A DNA stretch of 64,000 nucleotides from Tethya wilhelma (Eukaryota; Porifera; Demospongiae; Tethyida; Tethyidae). Within the stretch, counting starts at the first letter, position 1, and every line of letters starts with the position of its first letter. Where the stretch lies: contig CAXIPT010000001.1 of NCBI GenBank assembly GCA_964030475.1, forward strand, positions 18,191,178 through 18,255,177. The letters are read 5' to 3'. Shown piece after piece: positions 1 through 11,803 of this stretch. The position numbers and the translations under genes are program-made. Under the pieces are notes generated by a model. The model was not told the origin of the DNA, did no database searches, and worked only from the letters and a program-made list of their open reading frames with translations.

Positions 1-145
1 TGGTGTACCATCCCACTGGCTGACAGGTTCCAGTAGCTCACACAGTGAGTGTGGTGTACCATCCCACTGGCTGGCAGCATGCACCTACTGTAGTTAGGTT
101 CCAGTAGCACACACATCCACTGGCTGGCAGCATGCACCCAGGGGG
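1..145. repeat. Imperfect tandem repeat
   Basis: Units beginning TGGTGTACCATCCCACTGGC and containing GGTTCCAGTAGC recur about every 53-80 bases across the left edge. No coding potential is seen. Confidence 0.7.
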
Positions 146-768
146 GAGGTATTACACAACAGTGATAATTTGATCCCACCTAGCTGGCATGAGTTCAATG
201 TAATGTTACACGGAGGGTAAAATTTGGTGCTGTTTACTTGAAGCACTTTGTTAGCTGTATTATATGATCTCCTACAACATCAGTGGACGCCATGCCATAA
301 CTAGAGTCATAGAGTAGCATTATATCAAGTACTATTATGTACAATGTCAGAGAATCAACTGATGTGATATTATTGTAATTATTGAGATCACATACAACTA
401 AATTGCTTCCAGTAAACCTGCACTAAATTTAGAGGAATGATGTGCAGCTGTGCCCCCTGGCTAGGGTTACCAGCCAACCACTGGGATGTCTTCTCTTTCA
501 AGAGAGGCCATTGTTTTCACCTCCTCACATCAGGCGGGCCTTTGTTGGAGTTAGTGGCCACATTCCACTGGGACTTTGACTCATTAGCACACACCGCTCA
601 CATGGCAGATGACCGCCACAATGTGATATAGCTCTGTTTATGTTTGTCTCAATAATAACATATTACAGTAAGAAATTCTCTCTCTCTCTTTATGTACCTG
701 TGTGGAAGAATAGACGATTCCTTTGATCTCTTACAATAACATCTAATTATCATCACTATCTCACCAAT

Positions 769-807
<39 letters not shown>

Positions 808-824
808 CTCCATGCCGTGTGCAG
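146..824. other. Non-coding stretch upstream of the first visible RhoGEF exon
   Basis: Presumed intron or upstream DNA of the RhoGEF. An AC dinucleotide run at about 771-806 leads into the splice acceptor at 821-824. I found no exon encoding the N-terminal part of the DH domain here, so that part probably lies left of the window. Confidence 0.5.
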
Positions 825-2280
825 TCTGAATTCCTCAACGTCTACAGTGCCTACCTCAATGAATTCAAGGTTGCCATGACAACATTAGCGAAGTACGAGC
901 AGAGCTCTGATCAGTTCCGTGAGCTCCTCCACCTGTGCCAGCAGAGCCCTGCCTGTGAGGGTCTCCGCCTCGCCTCCTACCTCCTCACCCCCGTCCAGAG
1001 ACTGCCACGCTACGAGCTCCTCCTCAAGGTAGTTGGCCCTGTCATGTAAAACTGTGTGCTACACTGTTTGTCAAAATTTGCAAGCCACAAATTATAACTT
1101 TCTCAAAGATGCTTAGACAAAATTTTTAAGACACTTTATTTCACAAAGTGTATCATGTGACTCTCATGATATTAATAATTATGCTGTTATTACTGTAATT
1201 ACAGGAGCTGTTGAAGCACACCCCCATGGAGCACCCTGACAACTACTACGTTGGCGACGCCATAGATCGCATCAGGGAGGAGCTGATACGACTCAACCAG
1301 TCCATCAAGTCCTGCCAGGTGGCCTGCTCCGTGAGGAAGGTCGGCAGTCGGAAGTCGTCATTCCGGTTTGTCAACAGAGGCAGGAGGAACACACGGGCCA
1401 TCTCAGCCAAACTGAAGAGGTGAGAGGTCAAGGAGGTGTAGTGTAAGCTAGCTTTGAACATTAATTGATGTCACCAGCAATACACAGAGGGTCATGAGTC
1501 ACATTCCTACCCTATGGACATGTACATGGTTGAGTTGCTTGAGCAATTCTAGTGTGAAAATTGAAAAAGAATGATGTGTGTTTTGGCTTCCTCTAATAAT
1601 CTGTGTACTGTTCCCCCATCACCTCCCCCCTCCTCAGACATGTGTCCACTGCTAACATCGATGACTACTCCTCCTCTGGGGACTCTTCCATGTGTACTGA
1701 TGCTCCCAGGTTGCCACGGAAACCACCCCTATTCCCCAAGTCCCCTCTGTACTGCTCTGAGGAGAACCTGAAGCCGTCCCTCTTCCGCTCCGTGGAGGAC
1801 CTAGTGACCTCAGAGGGAGAGGAGCAGGGTTACGAGGAGAGGTACCACCACCGAGGGGGCAGCCTACACCTGGGCAACATGAAGGCCATCAGCTGCTCCG
1901 ACCTCATCATCGACTTCCACCAGGAGGAGAGGAGGAAGGTAAGAAGGAGAGAGAGAGAAGGATCACTCCTACTACCCTATAATTATAATATACATGTATC
2001 TGCACATGAAGCTGGTAGTTAATGTCATCCAAGCTAGACATTTGCATACCATTGTGCTCCCAAGGCCTGTAGGATGTGTGTGGCTGTTTTTGTAAGCTCA
2101 TTAATTACCATTGTTGTGTTAATTAATAGTCTCCTGTTCTCCTCGTGTGGTGGTGATTATGATTGACCAATGAGGTGATGTGTTTGTCACTGATAATAGT
2201 AGCGACATCACTGCCATCAGTGGGATGCTATAGCACACACATACCATGGCTTCCATGCATAATTACTACTATTAATTTTA

Positions 2281-2319
<39 letters not shown>

Positions 2320-3125
2320 GCCATTCACTCTCACTCCATTAGAAAGCATCCCATGTTCCCCCGAGCCTCCCAATCAACCTTTGTCCCCTGCTGGCCACAC
2401 CCCCCACCCAGCGGTGGTGCCCCCAGGCAAGAGGCCCCAGTCGAGGGTGTCCCTCTACTCCACTGCCTCCAGCACCTCCGGCATTGGCTCCATTGACCAG
2501 AGTCAGTTGGACCTCACTAGTGGCTCCATCACTCCCACGGAGCTCAACCCAGTGCCTCGTAGGACCTCAACACCAGTGGCTGCCAGCACACCCCTCAGCT
2601 TCATCGCAACGGTACAACATCATGTGACTCCCATCACCAAGGTAACAGGGAGGCGGGGCTCCGAGATGGACATCAAAGCCGCCACAATGAATGTGAGGAG
2701 AAGGCCATCCTGGACCATGGCCTTCAGGATGCTGGGCAGGAGGAAACAGTGAGTGGAAGAAATTATTGTAACTGCACTAGCTATGGTGATCTTTACCGAA
2801 TCAGTCAAAATTAAACAAGCAAAAATTTTCTGATCTATGGTACCGACAAAATGGCATTTTTATTTTGTGTTTAATTCACCAGCTTTTCTATTTGTTATCA
2901 TGTCAACCTACTAACTTTTGACCCTCTCTCTCCCTCTCTAGTTCTCGTAACTATGCCTCCACGGGTCAAGTCCTGGACATCAGTTCTCCCATGGACTTCA
3001 AACACATCCAACATGGTTTCATAGCAACAGCTGACCTCACTCCCACCAACTCCACCCAGATACCAGAGACTGGCAGCACCACCACTGAGAGCCAGGAGAA
3101 TGAGGGGGACACCCTCTCATTATGA
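825..3125 (+). CDS. RhoGEF (DH domain) with C-terminal CRIB motif, copy 1, 5' incomplete
   Basis: Predicted guanine-nucleotide exchange factor for a Rho-family GTPase. Five exons join in frame through GT/AG borders: 825-1028, 1205-1419, 1638-1938, 2321-2748, 2942-3125, giving 443 visible residues plus TGA. Exons 1-2 encode the second half of a DH (Dbl homology) domain, including the signature YLLTPVQRLPRYELLLK. No PH domain follows. Exons 3-4 encode a serine/proline-rich linker. The last exon holds ISSPMDFKHIQHGF, which fits the CRIB consensus (ISxPx2-4FxHxxHxG) that binds active Cdc42/Rac. The DH N-terminus lies upstream of the window or in undetected exons. The exon 4 acceptor uses a (CT)n run as polypyrimidine tract. 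DH identity is confident. The CRIB reading is strong by motif but untested. Confidence 0.85.
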
Positions 3126-3632
3126 CAGACACAGGACTGAATAATTCATGTCATGACTCTATCAATTAATTATAACTCGAGCACTCATCAACTCAATCAA
3201 TTATAATTATTTCATGTTCAGCTTACTTTTATGTGACAATGTTTCATAAATTTAAATTTTGTATAATAATTATTTTACTTTGTGTATTATTATGGAATTG
3301 TACAAGTTTACATTTGGGGCAAGCCGGAGCAATCATTATTACCAAATTGGCACTGCGGTGTTATATAATAGGCTCTACATGATTACATGCCTTGTACTAA
3401 TTAATATAAGGTGCTTGGCAATAATATTTATGCACTCAAGTAAATATAATATAATCATAATAATTATAACTATAACTAACATTATAGGCCAGGTGCATAT
3501 ATATATTATATAATAATTATATATAATATTATTTTTCCTATAATTAATACTCATGCATAATATTTTGCACAATATTAGTCTAATTATACAGGGTGCTATA
3601 ACTATATATATAATAAATTATTATCTTATAAG
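3126..3632. other. AT-rich intergenic DNA
   Basis: Spacer between the RhoGEF stop and the convergent MIEAP-like exon. It is AT-rich with many TA and AATT runs. Similarity to the region after RhoGEF copy 2 fades about 30 bases past the stop. No coding signal. Confidence 0.6.
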
Positions 3633-3974
3633 TTAGTGTGTTTTATTTCCAACTTTAGCTTTTATTGCTGGCTTTTCCTCTTCAAAAGTGTAGTAAGCAG
3701 CTGGCCTAAAGAACATCAGAGTCATGTCAGATTCTGCCGCTTTCTTTTTGCTCCAGTTTTTTACATCATAGTCATGAAATTCAGGGTCATACTGGCCTTC
3801 AGAGGGTAAAGTGACTATCATTGGAGGTTGAATAGTGAGCATCTTCCAAGCAATCAGGATTGCTTTCTTCAAAAATGCATCCAACGGATTATCTGTGGTG
3901 CCACTTGCACCACTCTGCTGTTGAGTAGCCAGGAAATGTTGCTGGACAAGGACATTGTGGCCAGCTGCAGCTGC
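3633..3974 (-). pseudogene. Isolated MIEAP-like C-terminal exon
   Basis: A single minus-strand exon starts after an AG acceptor at 3975-3976 and ends at a TAA at 3633-3635 (114 codons, phase 0). It contains AWKMLTIQPPMIVTLP and later MFFRPAAYYTF, matching AWKMVTIQPPMIITFP and MVFFRPALYRNF in the terminal exon at 12167-12529. I relate both to the C-terminal domain of mitochondria-eating protein (MIEAP/SPATA18), from memory. Upstream, in transcription direction, there is only transposon DNA, so the rest of the gene is not visible. It is either a relic or the 3' end of a gene with a very long intron. Confidence 0.5.
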
Positions 3975-4254
3975 CTGCATGCATGCATGCATAATGGTAT
4001 ATAAAGACATTTGGCTGGAAAAAATTATGTTGCAAATTGTGTATGTTCACGCCATACCGTATATCTGCTGTATTTAAAGCGCCAGAAAAACACTTAAAAG
4101 GGCTTCATAATAATTTATTATAATAATTTAAAAGACACATGAGTCAAAACAAGTCAATTTATCAACGTCATTCAATGTGCACTGTGTGTGTCGTATCATA
4201 CGTACGGTAGTACGTATAGATAGTAGGAATGGACCAACTGTCCCATTGACACAA

Positions 4255-4374
4255 TAGCCTCCTAAACCAGTCCCTCCCCGCTATGCTTATTGCTAAGTGC
4301 GGGGCTGGCCGTGCCCTAGGCCCTCCCCGCGCTTAGCAATAAGCATAGCGGGGAGGGACTGGTTTAGGAGGCTA
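4255..4374. mobile_element. Foldback MITE, TAGCCTCC ends
   Basis: A 120-bp near-palindrome: the left arm TAGCCTCCTAAACCAGTCCC returns as its reverse complement at the right end. The TAGCCTC terminus is shared with elements at 8791, 15159, 28545 and 34474. The flanking 9-mers match at only 6 of 9 positions, so the target duplication is unclear. Confidence 0.7.
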
Positions 4375-4859
4375 ACAATACAAACTGTTCATGCTTATAA
4401 ACTTTCAGGGAAAGAAAGCTTCAAATTCATTTAATAGCCTCCCCCAGACAGTTAGCTTACCCCTTTCGATATCACGAAATCGTGTAAAATTACACGAATT
4501 TCTATTCTAGTTTCCAATACGTCATCATTCTGGTACATGGTGGTTCGCCTTTGAAGATGCTTTGAAATTTATGGCAAGCCAAACATAACAAAACCCCCTT
4601 CAAAAATTACGACGTCCCCGGAAGCCGTCCTCGTACGACCTTTTAACCTAGAGCGCGTTGTACAGCAATAAAGTCGTTTTCAGAACGACCTCCTAACAGA
4701 GAGTGCGCGTCCTACAACAGCAAAGCCGTTCTCAGAACGACCTCCTAACAGAGCGCGTCCTACAACAGCAAAGCTGTTCTCAGAACGACCTATATACTGT
4801 ACTGTACCATGATGCACATATTATTGCGCCTGCATGTCGTGGCGTGTCATTTGAAATAA

Positions 4860-4975
4860 TAATAATTGGGGCGAGCCTGAGCGAGCCCCACATAGTCTTG
4901 TAAACGATGAAATTTCTGTCTGTTTGTCTACCACATAGTCTTGTAAACGATGAAATTTCTGTCTGTTTGTCTGTA
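4860..4975. repeat. Dispersed repeat GGGGCGAGCCTGAGCGAGCCCC
   Basis: A short GC-rich hairpin sequence followed by a 31-base direct repeat (CATAGTCTTGTAAACGATGA unit, twice). A related GGGGCAAGCATGAGCGAGCC copy lies near 26144-26165. Confidence 0.6.
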
Positions 4976-5115
4976 CACGGTGGACACTTTCCGTATATTC
5001 GAATTAATCGAATTCGAAGGCGTGGTATTGTAATATTTACATCGATTGCGCAATATATCGCTAGATAGCACGTGTACGTCTATGGTCTGCATGATACAGA
5101 AAGCTTTTCAGATCT

Positions 5116-6600
5116 GTGATCATGGATAATGAAGTTAAAGCACAAAAACGCCTTGCACGACGAAGAGAGCTGTACAGAGAACGTATAGCTAGAGAAACGC
5201 CTGATGAAAAAGAAAGAAGACTTGCAAGGCGTAGACAAAGCCGGAGATTCAGCTCGTAAACAACAGCGTCGGACGCCTGAGGGAAACAGCTCCTGAGAGA
5301 GGCGCTCGTCTTGCCCAAGAAAGAGTCAGAATCGAAGAAAGGAGGCAACGGGAGACCACTCCTGAGAGAGACGCTCGTCTTGCCCAAGATAGAGTCAGAG
5401 TCGAAGAAAGGAGGCAAAGCCGGGAGACCACTCCTGAGAGAGACCATACTATGAGATACTATGGAGAGACGCTCGTCTTGCCCAAGACAGAGTCAAAGTT
5501 GAAGAAAGAAGACGAAGGGAGACAACTCCTGAGACAGAAATGCGTCAAGAACAAGATCGTATGCGATATCAAACCTCAAATCAAATTGATTATTCATCTC
5601 CCCTATATTTGACCAACCTGCAGTTCTGAAAAAGATGAGAAACTTTCACTCAACGATGGCAACTATACCCAGTTTAACTGCTGCAATACTTGTTTGGAGC
5701 AATTTCCAAACGTGTCCATAGTTGGCCATCAGCAAGAATGTAGACTGAGGTGCTTCCCGGACAAAAAAGTTCCCAAGCTTTTCTCCCCTGCAAATAACAT
5801 GGACCCAGGCCCAGTACCACCACGATTGCAGGTAAATATAATTATTATTCTATGCATTATACTTTGTTATTGATCCTTTTTGGTATAATTATAGGGACTG
5901 ACACAAGTTGAAGAGATGCTCATATCAGGTGTGATGCCAATCATGTCCATCTATAGGCTATACCTCATGGCCAGTATGGATACAGTGGACATGTTGTCAA
6001 CCTTCCACAGGATGTGCTATCATTTGCCACCAGCCTCCCAAGGTTACCATCAGACATTAATGTACTGGTTGTGAGAAAGGAGAAGGAACAAACACATCAA
6101 GATTTCCGTGTCCGTAGGCATGTTGTTGAGCAAGCATTGAACTGGCTGTTTGAAAACAACCAGTACTACCGAGCTAATCAAGTTCGTATGAATGAAGATG
6201 CTCTTCTTCAGCTGCCAGAAGATGGAACCCTCTCCTCACTAATATCCATTCAACCTGATGACCCCTCATCTACTGCTCAGTCATCTCAAGTACCGGAGGA
6301 AGATCCCTACACAGCACACCTGTCAAGCTCATTTGTTCCAAATGCAGCACACCAGAGCACAGAACAAGAAACCATTCAGCAAGCTGTGCAAGATCGACAA
6401 TCTGGTTCTAATTCTGCCACTCTCATGTGGTCCACTATTGGAGGAGCTCCCATCAACGAGTTCAACACTGAGGGATACTTCTCAATGGCATTCCCCACTC
6501 TATTTCCAACAGGAAGAGCAGATTTCCTTGCCCAACGATGTAATTATGTTCCCATTGGCAACCTCATCCGGTTCCACCGTCGCGCAGCGCAGAGACTTCG
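5116..6600 (+). pseudogene. Decayed Helitron-type transposon protein, N-terminal part
   Basis: Fragments read in order like the N-terminal region of large Helitron-associated proteins. First come Arg/Glu-rich repeats (5119-5580, frames shifting; about three copies of a unit containing RLAQDRV). Then a Cys-rich stretch ends in PKLFSPANNMDPGPVPPRLQ. A GT/AG-flanked gap (5832-5893) is followed by GLTQVEEMLISG. Next comes SGHVVNLPQDVLSFATSLPR and a long open stretch with EFNTEGYFSMAFPTLFPTGR near 6460-6520. A 2-base shift near 5955-5960, in-frame stops in the repeat region and loss of everything after FLAQR (no Rep or helicase domain) show it is dead. The family call is from memory of conserved motifs. 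Confidence 0.75.
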
Positions 6601-7423
6601 CTCAGGCTCGCCCCATAGATGCTTGCATCTGTCTAGTAATTATATGCACCGAGCATGCGCACCTCAATGCATGCAGGCACGAGTGGAAAATGTGAAGTAC
6701 ACACCCAAGATTAATATTGGCACAGAAAAGAACTTAAGATATAGAATCATTATAAGCCTGAACAAGCTTGGATATATGTTTATATATATTAGTTAAGCAT
6801 TCTCATTAGAATGACTCAGGACCATGATTCTATTTTATGTTCTTTTCTGTGCCAATCTTGTGGCGTGTACTTCACATTATAATAATAATATTAATAATAA
6901 ACACTCCATGGCCAGGAGGAGCAGAAAAAGCACACAACATAATTATAGCTATTTATTTTAAGGTAGAGACATACTGGTAACAAGTTAAATTAAATAGATA
7001 ATTAAGAATTAAAATTAACAATAATGATCTGATCAGAATGTAACTTGATTTACTAGGAATGTTTGCTGGGAAGGGTATCTCTATGATGCAATCATTCAAA
7101 GTGTATGCTTCCTCGAAAACCGTAATTATGCCTGCACGTGCCTATCTACCAACCTTTGACCTTTGCGGCATTTGGCCAGGAACCTGACGTGCTCTGTTTG
7201 GAGGTCGTTCTGAGAACGGCTTTATTACTGTAGAACGGGCTCTCAGTTAGGAGGTCGTTCTGAGAACGGCTTTATTGCTGTAGAACGGGCTCTTAGTTAG
7301 AAGGTCGTTCTGAGAAAGGCTTTATTGCTGTAGGACGCGCTCTCTGTCAGCGGGTCGTTCTGAGAACGGCTTCCGGGGACGTCGTAATTTTTGTAGGGGG
7401 TTTTGTTATGTTTGGCTTGCCAT

Positions 7424-7443
7424 AGAAATTAGCTTTGATTGAC

Positions 7444-7474
<31 letters not shown>

Positions 7475-8318
7475 AGGAGTCATATACTCCAGTATGTAGT
7501 AGGGGGGTGTCAAGCAAAGAGTTCTATGTGGATGGAGCAGCAAGCGCTGGTATTTTGGAGTGATTTTAGGGCTCGTGCGGCGTGCACGTCTTTCGAGCTC
7601 TTTTCTTTGAGTGGGCGTGGTCAACTCGACTCATTCTGCCAGAGGGTTTTTGCCAGAGTGATTGACTTCAAAGGTTGCACTTATGAATATTCAAATGAGC
7701 CGAGCTGTGCTCGAGCTGAAAATCACTTTTCTTGACTGAAAGGGTTACTGTATTAACCAAGAAAACAGGCAGAATATTTCTAGAGCACTCTGGAGAGAGA
7801 GAGAGAGAGAGAGCGCTGGCAAGAAGCCACAAGAGTGCAATTTTGTTCTCCCCTTCCTTCCTTCCTTCCTTCCTTCCTTCCTTCCTAACTGACTTACTTG
7901 AACACAATTTCCAGACAGACAAAAGGCATTGAGCCAACTTTGACCACTGATATAGTGGGACTTCATTTCATGCACAGTACGTCCTTTTCGACTCGTTTGC
8001 TGGCGAAAAGGCAGCAAACAAAATCTAGGCAGCTTTGAAACTCTCGGTATAAAATACTGTACTTTTTATTTAGCCATTTCGATGTAGGTAAAGGTTGTCA
8101 ATAGACCACATGGCTTGCATGCATATAATGCGCATGCGCATCAAATGTACACTTCTGCTTTTTGTAGAAACTGACTAGTCTCTGCTGTGTGATTGTATCC
8201 ACGTGGCGTTATTATGCGCATGCGCACTAGTCTCCAGCATAATGAAGTGCATGTAGCTGCCCCTCAAACTTTTTGTAGGGACTAACCAGTCTCTGCCAGA
8301 TAGTCCCCACACTGTAGT
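7424..8318. other. Gene-free stretch with simple repeats
   Basis: Contains a poly-T run (about 7443-7468), a GA run (about 7793-7813) and a CCTT tetranucleotide run (about 7852-7887). No gene is seen. Confidence 0.6.
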
Positions 8319-8530
8319 GTTGAAAAAAGTGAATGAACAAGTAGTAAAAATTTCAAAAAAATAAGTAGTGTAGGAATGGGCAGTGCGGTAAAAAGTATTG
8401 GAACAAAGCATGGTCTCAGTTTCGGCACATGACTACTTCATTTTTATGCCCAACTCTTGGCCTAGCAGTCCAGTTTAAAGTTATATACACCTGTCTGTTA
8501 TAGTTTACTCCATTACTTAGCCAAGTGATT
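8319..8530. mobile_element. Single end of the GTGTAGGAATGGGCAGTGCGG MITE family
   Basis: About 210 bases match the left half of the inverted-repeat element at 27216-27617, including GTGCGGTAAAAAGTATTGGA and a following GACTACTTCATTTTTAT. The opposite end is absent, so this is a solo or truncated copy. Confidence 0.55.
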
Positions 8531-8790
8531 GTTATAGTAGAAATTTGAACCAATGCAATAATATTATTATAATAAATTATAGTTGCATGACCCTTAAGTG
8601 GGCAGCACTCGATGCATACTATTTTGTTTGCCATTGACCCCCTGTGACCCCTAGCTACTCTATTGTCACCTCCACCCAGCCACTAACCGGTAATTAGCCT
8701 ATAAAAACTTTGGTTGCTATAGGCAATGGTAAACAAGCTACATTATTATATGACTCGTGTTCTATAAACAATCTGATTGGTCAGTAGCTG

Positions 8791-9608
8791 TAGCCTCATT
8801 CCCAGGCTCCCTGCCTACCTTACACGTAAGGAAAGGGGGAGCCTGGTCTCTAATCTCACGTGAGCCTGTATAAAACATAGACGTGTGCTAGACAGGTGAA
8901 AATTGAACGTGGGCAGGATACAAAACTACGTAAATTTGCGCAATTGCATGCCCACGCAATTACTTAGCTATAGCTATAAGCTAGCTATAGCTAGCTAGCT
9001 GTGTCTATCAGTATGGTTCTGTACAAGCACGCAGAAATATGAACGGATTCTCAATGTTTTTCTCAGTCTTGTTGCCTGATACGAGGAGCTGACGGGTTCC
9101 CTAGCTATACCATCATAGATTATATACTGAAATAAGAGTCTGACCAGACAGAAAAGCTGTACCAATGGAGCGGTGGCTCGAAAATTACAAAGACAAAGAT
9201 GAGAGATGCTTAATGTAGTCATAGCAAAGCAATTCGGGGTTGTACATGACTGTGATTTATTTTGCTGGTAACCCTTCGCTTCTCACACGTGCAGCTGAGG
9301 AATCGTTTGAGATCGAGCGTGCAAGACTGTCCAGCATCGGTCACCCAAGCCTCTTAGAAGTCTCCTGAGACAAGAAAACAATTGTAGCTATTTCTTTCAA
9401 CCCTTCGCTCAATAGCCAAAGCTGTCAAAGATAGACTTCTCACTCTCCTAGATAAAATTTTATTTGACAAAAACCTCCAAAAAAACTGCGTCATATTATG
9501 GAATGTTTCGCCCACACAATTATTATTTCCTTGGCTCACGTGAGATTAGCGACCAGGCTCCCCCTTTCCTTACATGTAAGGTAGGTGGGGAGCCTGGGAA
9601 CGAGGCTA
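8791..9608. mobile_element. 818-bp TIR element with 9-bp target duplication
   Basis: Terminal inverted repeats of about 75 bases begin TAGCCTCATTCCCAGGCTCC on the left and end GGAGCCTGGGAACGAGGCTA on the right. The flanks are an exact 9-bp duplication, CAGTAGCTG, at 8782-8790 and 9609-9617. Long TIRs plus a 9-bp duplication are typical of Mutator-like elements. No transposase ORF is visible, so it is non-autonomous. It sits just upstream of the point where similarity between the two RhoGEF copies begins (about 9645). Confidence 0.85.
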
Positions 9609-9778
9609 CAGTAGCTGGGCAATATTCTCCCGTATTATATTGCATGATGAAACCACAAATTTGTACAAATAATTATAACTTACTTTCTCAAAGATGCTTA
9701 GACAAGACACTTTATTTTCACAAACTGTATCATGTGATTATCACGTGACTATCATGATATTAATAATTGTAATTACAG

Positions 9779-10890
9779 GAGCTGTTGAAGCACACCCCCA
9801 TGGAGCACCCTGACAACTATTACGTTGGCGACGCCATAGATCGCATCAGGGAGGAGCTGATACGACTCAACCAGTCCATCAAGTCATGCCAGGTGGCCTG
9901 CTCCGTGAGGAAGGTCGGCAGTCGGAAGTCGTCATTCCGGTTTGTCAACAGAGGGAGGAGGAACACACGGGCCATCTCAGCCAAACTAAAGAGGTGAGAG
10001 GTCAAGGAGGTGTAGTGTAAGCTAGCTTTGAACAGTAATTGATGTCACCAGCAATGTACAGAGGGTCATGAGTCACATTCTTACCCTATGGACATGTACA
10101 TGGTTGAGTTGCTTGAGCAATTCTAGTGTGAAAGTTGAAAAAGAATGATGTGTGTTTTGGCTTCCTCTGATGATATGTGTACTGTTCCCCTCATACCACC
10201 ATCCCCCCTCAGACATGTGTCCACTGCTAACATTGATGACTACTCTTCCTCTGGGGACTCCTCCATGTGTGCTGACGCTCCTCGGTTGCCACGGAAACCA
10301 CCCCTATTCCCCAAGTCCCCTCTATACTGCTCCGAGGAGAACCTGAAGCCGTCCCTCTTCCGCTCCGTGGAGGACCTGGTGACCTCCGAGGGAGAGGAGC
10401 AGGGCTACGAGGAGAGGTACCACCACCGAGGGGGCAGCCTAAACCTGGGCAACATGAAGGCCATCAGCTGCTCCGACCTCATCATCGACTTCCACCAGGA
10501 GGAGAGGAGGAAGGTAAGAAGGAGAGAGAGAGAATGATCACTTGTACTACCCTATAATTATAATAATGATAATTATATCTGCACATGAAGCTGGTAGTTA
10601 ATGTCATCCAAGCTAGACATTTGCATACCATTGTGCTCCCAATGCCTGTAGGATGTGTGTGGCTGTTTTTGTAAGCTCATTAATTACCATTGTTGCACTA
10701 ATTAATTGTCTCCTGTTCTCCTCGTGTGGTGGTGATTATGACTGACCAATGAGGCGATGTGTTTGTCACTGATAATAGTAGCAACATCATTGCCATCAGT
10801 GGGATGCTTTAGCACATACATACCATAGCTTCCAGGCATTAATTGCATTTATTACAACCATTGATATCTTACTGTTCCTTCCATCATCAC

Positions 10891-10945
<55 letters not shown>

Positions 10946-11803
10946 GCCATTCACTCTCACTCCATTAGAAAGTATCCCATGTTCCCCCGAGCCTCCCAAT
11001 CAACCTTTGTCCCCTGCTGGCCACACACCCCACCCAGCAGTGGTGCCCCCAGGCAAGAGGCCCCAGTCGAGGGTGTCCCTCTACTCCACTGCCTCCAGCA
11101 CCTCGGGCATTGGCTCCATTGACCAGAGTCAGTTGGACCTCACTAGTGGCTCCATCACTCCCACGGAGCTCAACCCAGTGCCTCGTAGGACCTCCACACC
11201 AGTGGCTGCCAGCACACCCCTCAGCTTCATCGCAACAGTACAACATCATGTGACTCCCATCACCAAGGTAACAGGGAGGCGGGGCTCCGAGATGGACATC
11301 AAAGCCGCCACAATGAATGTGAGGAGGAGGCCATCCTGGGCCATGGCCTTCAGGATGCTGGGCAGGAGGAAACAGTGAGTGGGAGAAATTATTGTAATGA
11401 TTGTGCACAAACTTTGTTGGATACTGTAAATTGGGAAATTTAATGGCACTAGCTATGGTGATCTTTACCGAATCAGTCGCAAAATTAAACGAGCAAATAT
11501 ATTCTGATCTATGGTACTCTGACAAACTGGTATTTATTTTGTGTTTAATTCACCAGCTTTCCTCTTTGCTGTTATGGCAACCTACTAACCTTTGACCCTC
11601 TCTCTCTCCCTCCCTATAGTTCTCGTAACTATGCCTCCACGGGTCAAGTCCTGGACATCAGTTCTCCCATGGACTTCAAACACATCCAACATGGTTTCAT
11701 AGCAGCAGCTGACCTCACTCCCACCAACTCCACCCAGATACCAGAGACTGGCAGCACCACCACTGAGAGCCAGGAGAATGAGGGGGACACCCTCTCATTA
11801 TGA
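9779..11803 (+). CDS. RhoGEF with CRIB motif, copy 2, lacking the first DH exon
   Basis: Four exons match copy 1 one for one with identical lengths and phases: 9779-9993, 10213-10513, 10947-11374, 11620-11803 (375 residues plus TGA). All frames are intact. Most differences are silent; seen replacements include Thr to Ala in the linker and in FIATADL (FIAAADL here). The exon with the DH signature is absent, and similarity upstream stops in the preceding intron next to the TIR element. Without that exon the DH fold would be incomplete, so this copy may be a pseudogene, may use an upstream alternative exon, or may reflect duplicated assembly. The CRIB motif ISSPMDFKHIQHGF is retained. Intron 3 ends in a longer (CT)n run than in copy 1. 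Confidence 0.75.

Larger units (their letters stand above)
4571..7423. mobile_element. 2.85-kb TIR element with subterminal tandem repeats
   Basis: The left end ATGGCAAGCCAAACATAACA reappears inverted at 7404-7423. Inside each end are 3-4 tandem copies of a roughly 47-bp unit containing GTTCTCAGAACGACCTCCTA (about 4636-4790, and about 7199-7375 inverted). The body carries the decayed Helitron-type ORF annotated separately. No clear target duplication was found. It could be a foldback element that received a Helitron fragment, or an unusual non-autonomous derivative. Confidence 0.7.

Noticed and set aside
437..631. 64-codon open stretch upstream of the RhoGEF
   Set aside because: No DH-like residues, no good splice borders and Cys/Trp/His-rich composition; likely chance.
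5061..5447. Minus-strand open frames with RSGLP repeats
   Set aside because: Antisense shadows of the Arg/Glu-rich repeat of the decayed Helitron-type ORF.
7439..8017. Overlapping open frames over poly-T, GA and CCTT runs
   Set aside because: Low-complexity translation only, on both strands.
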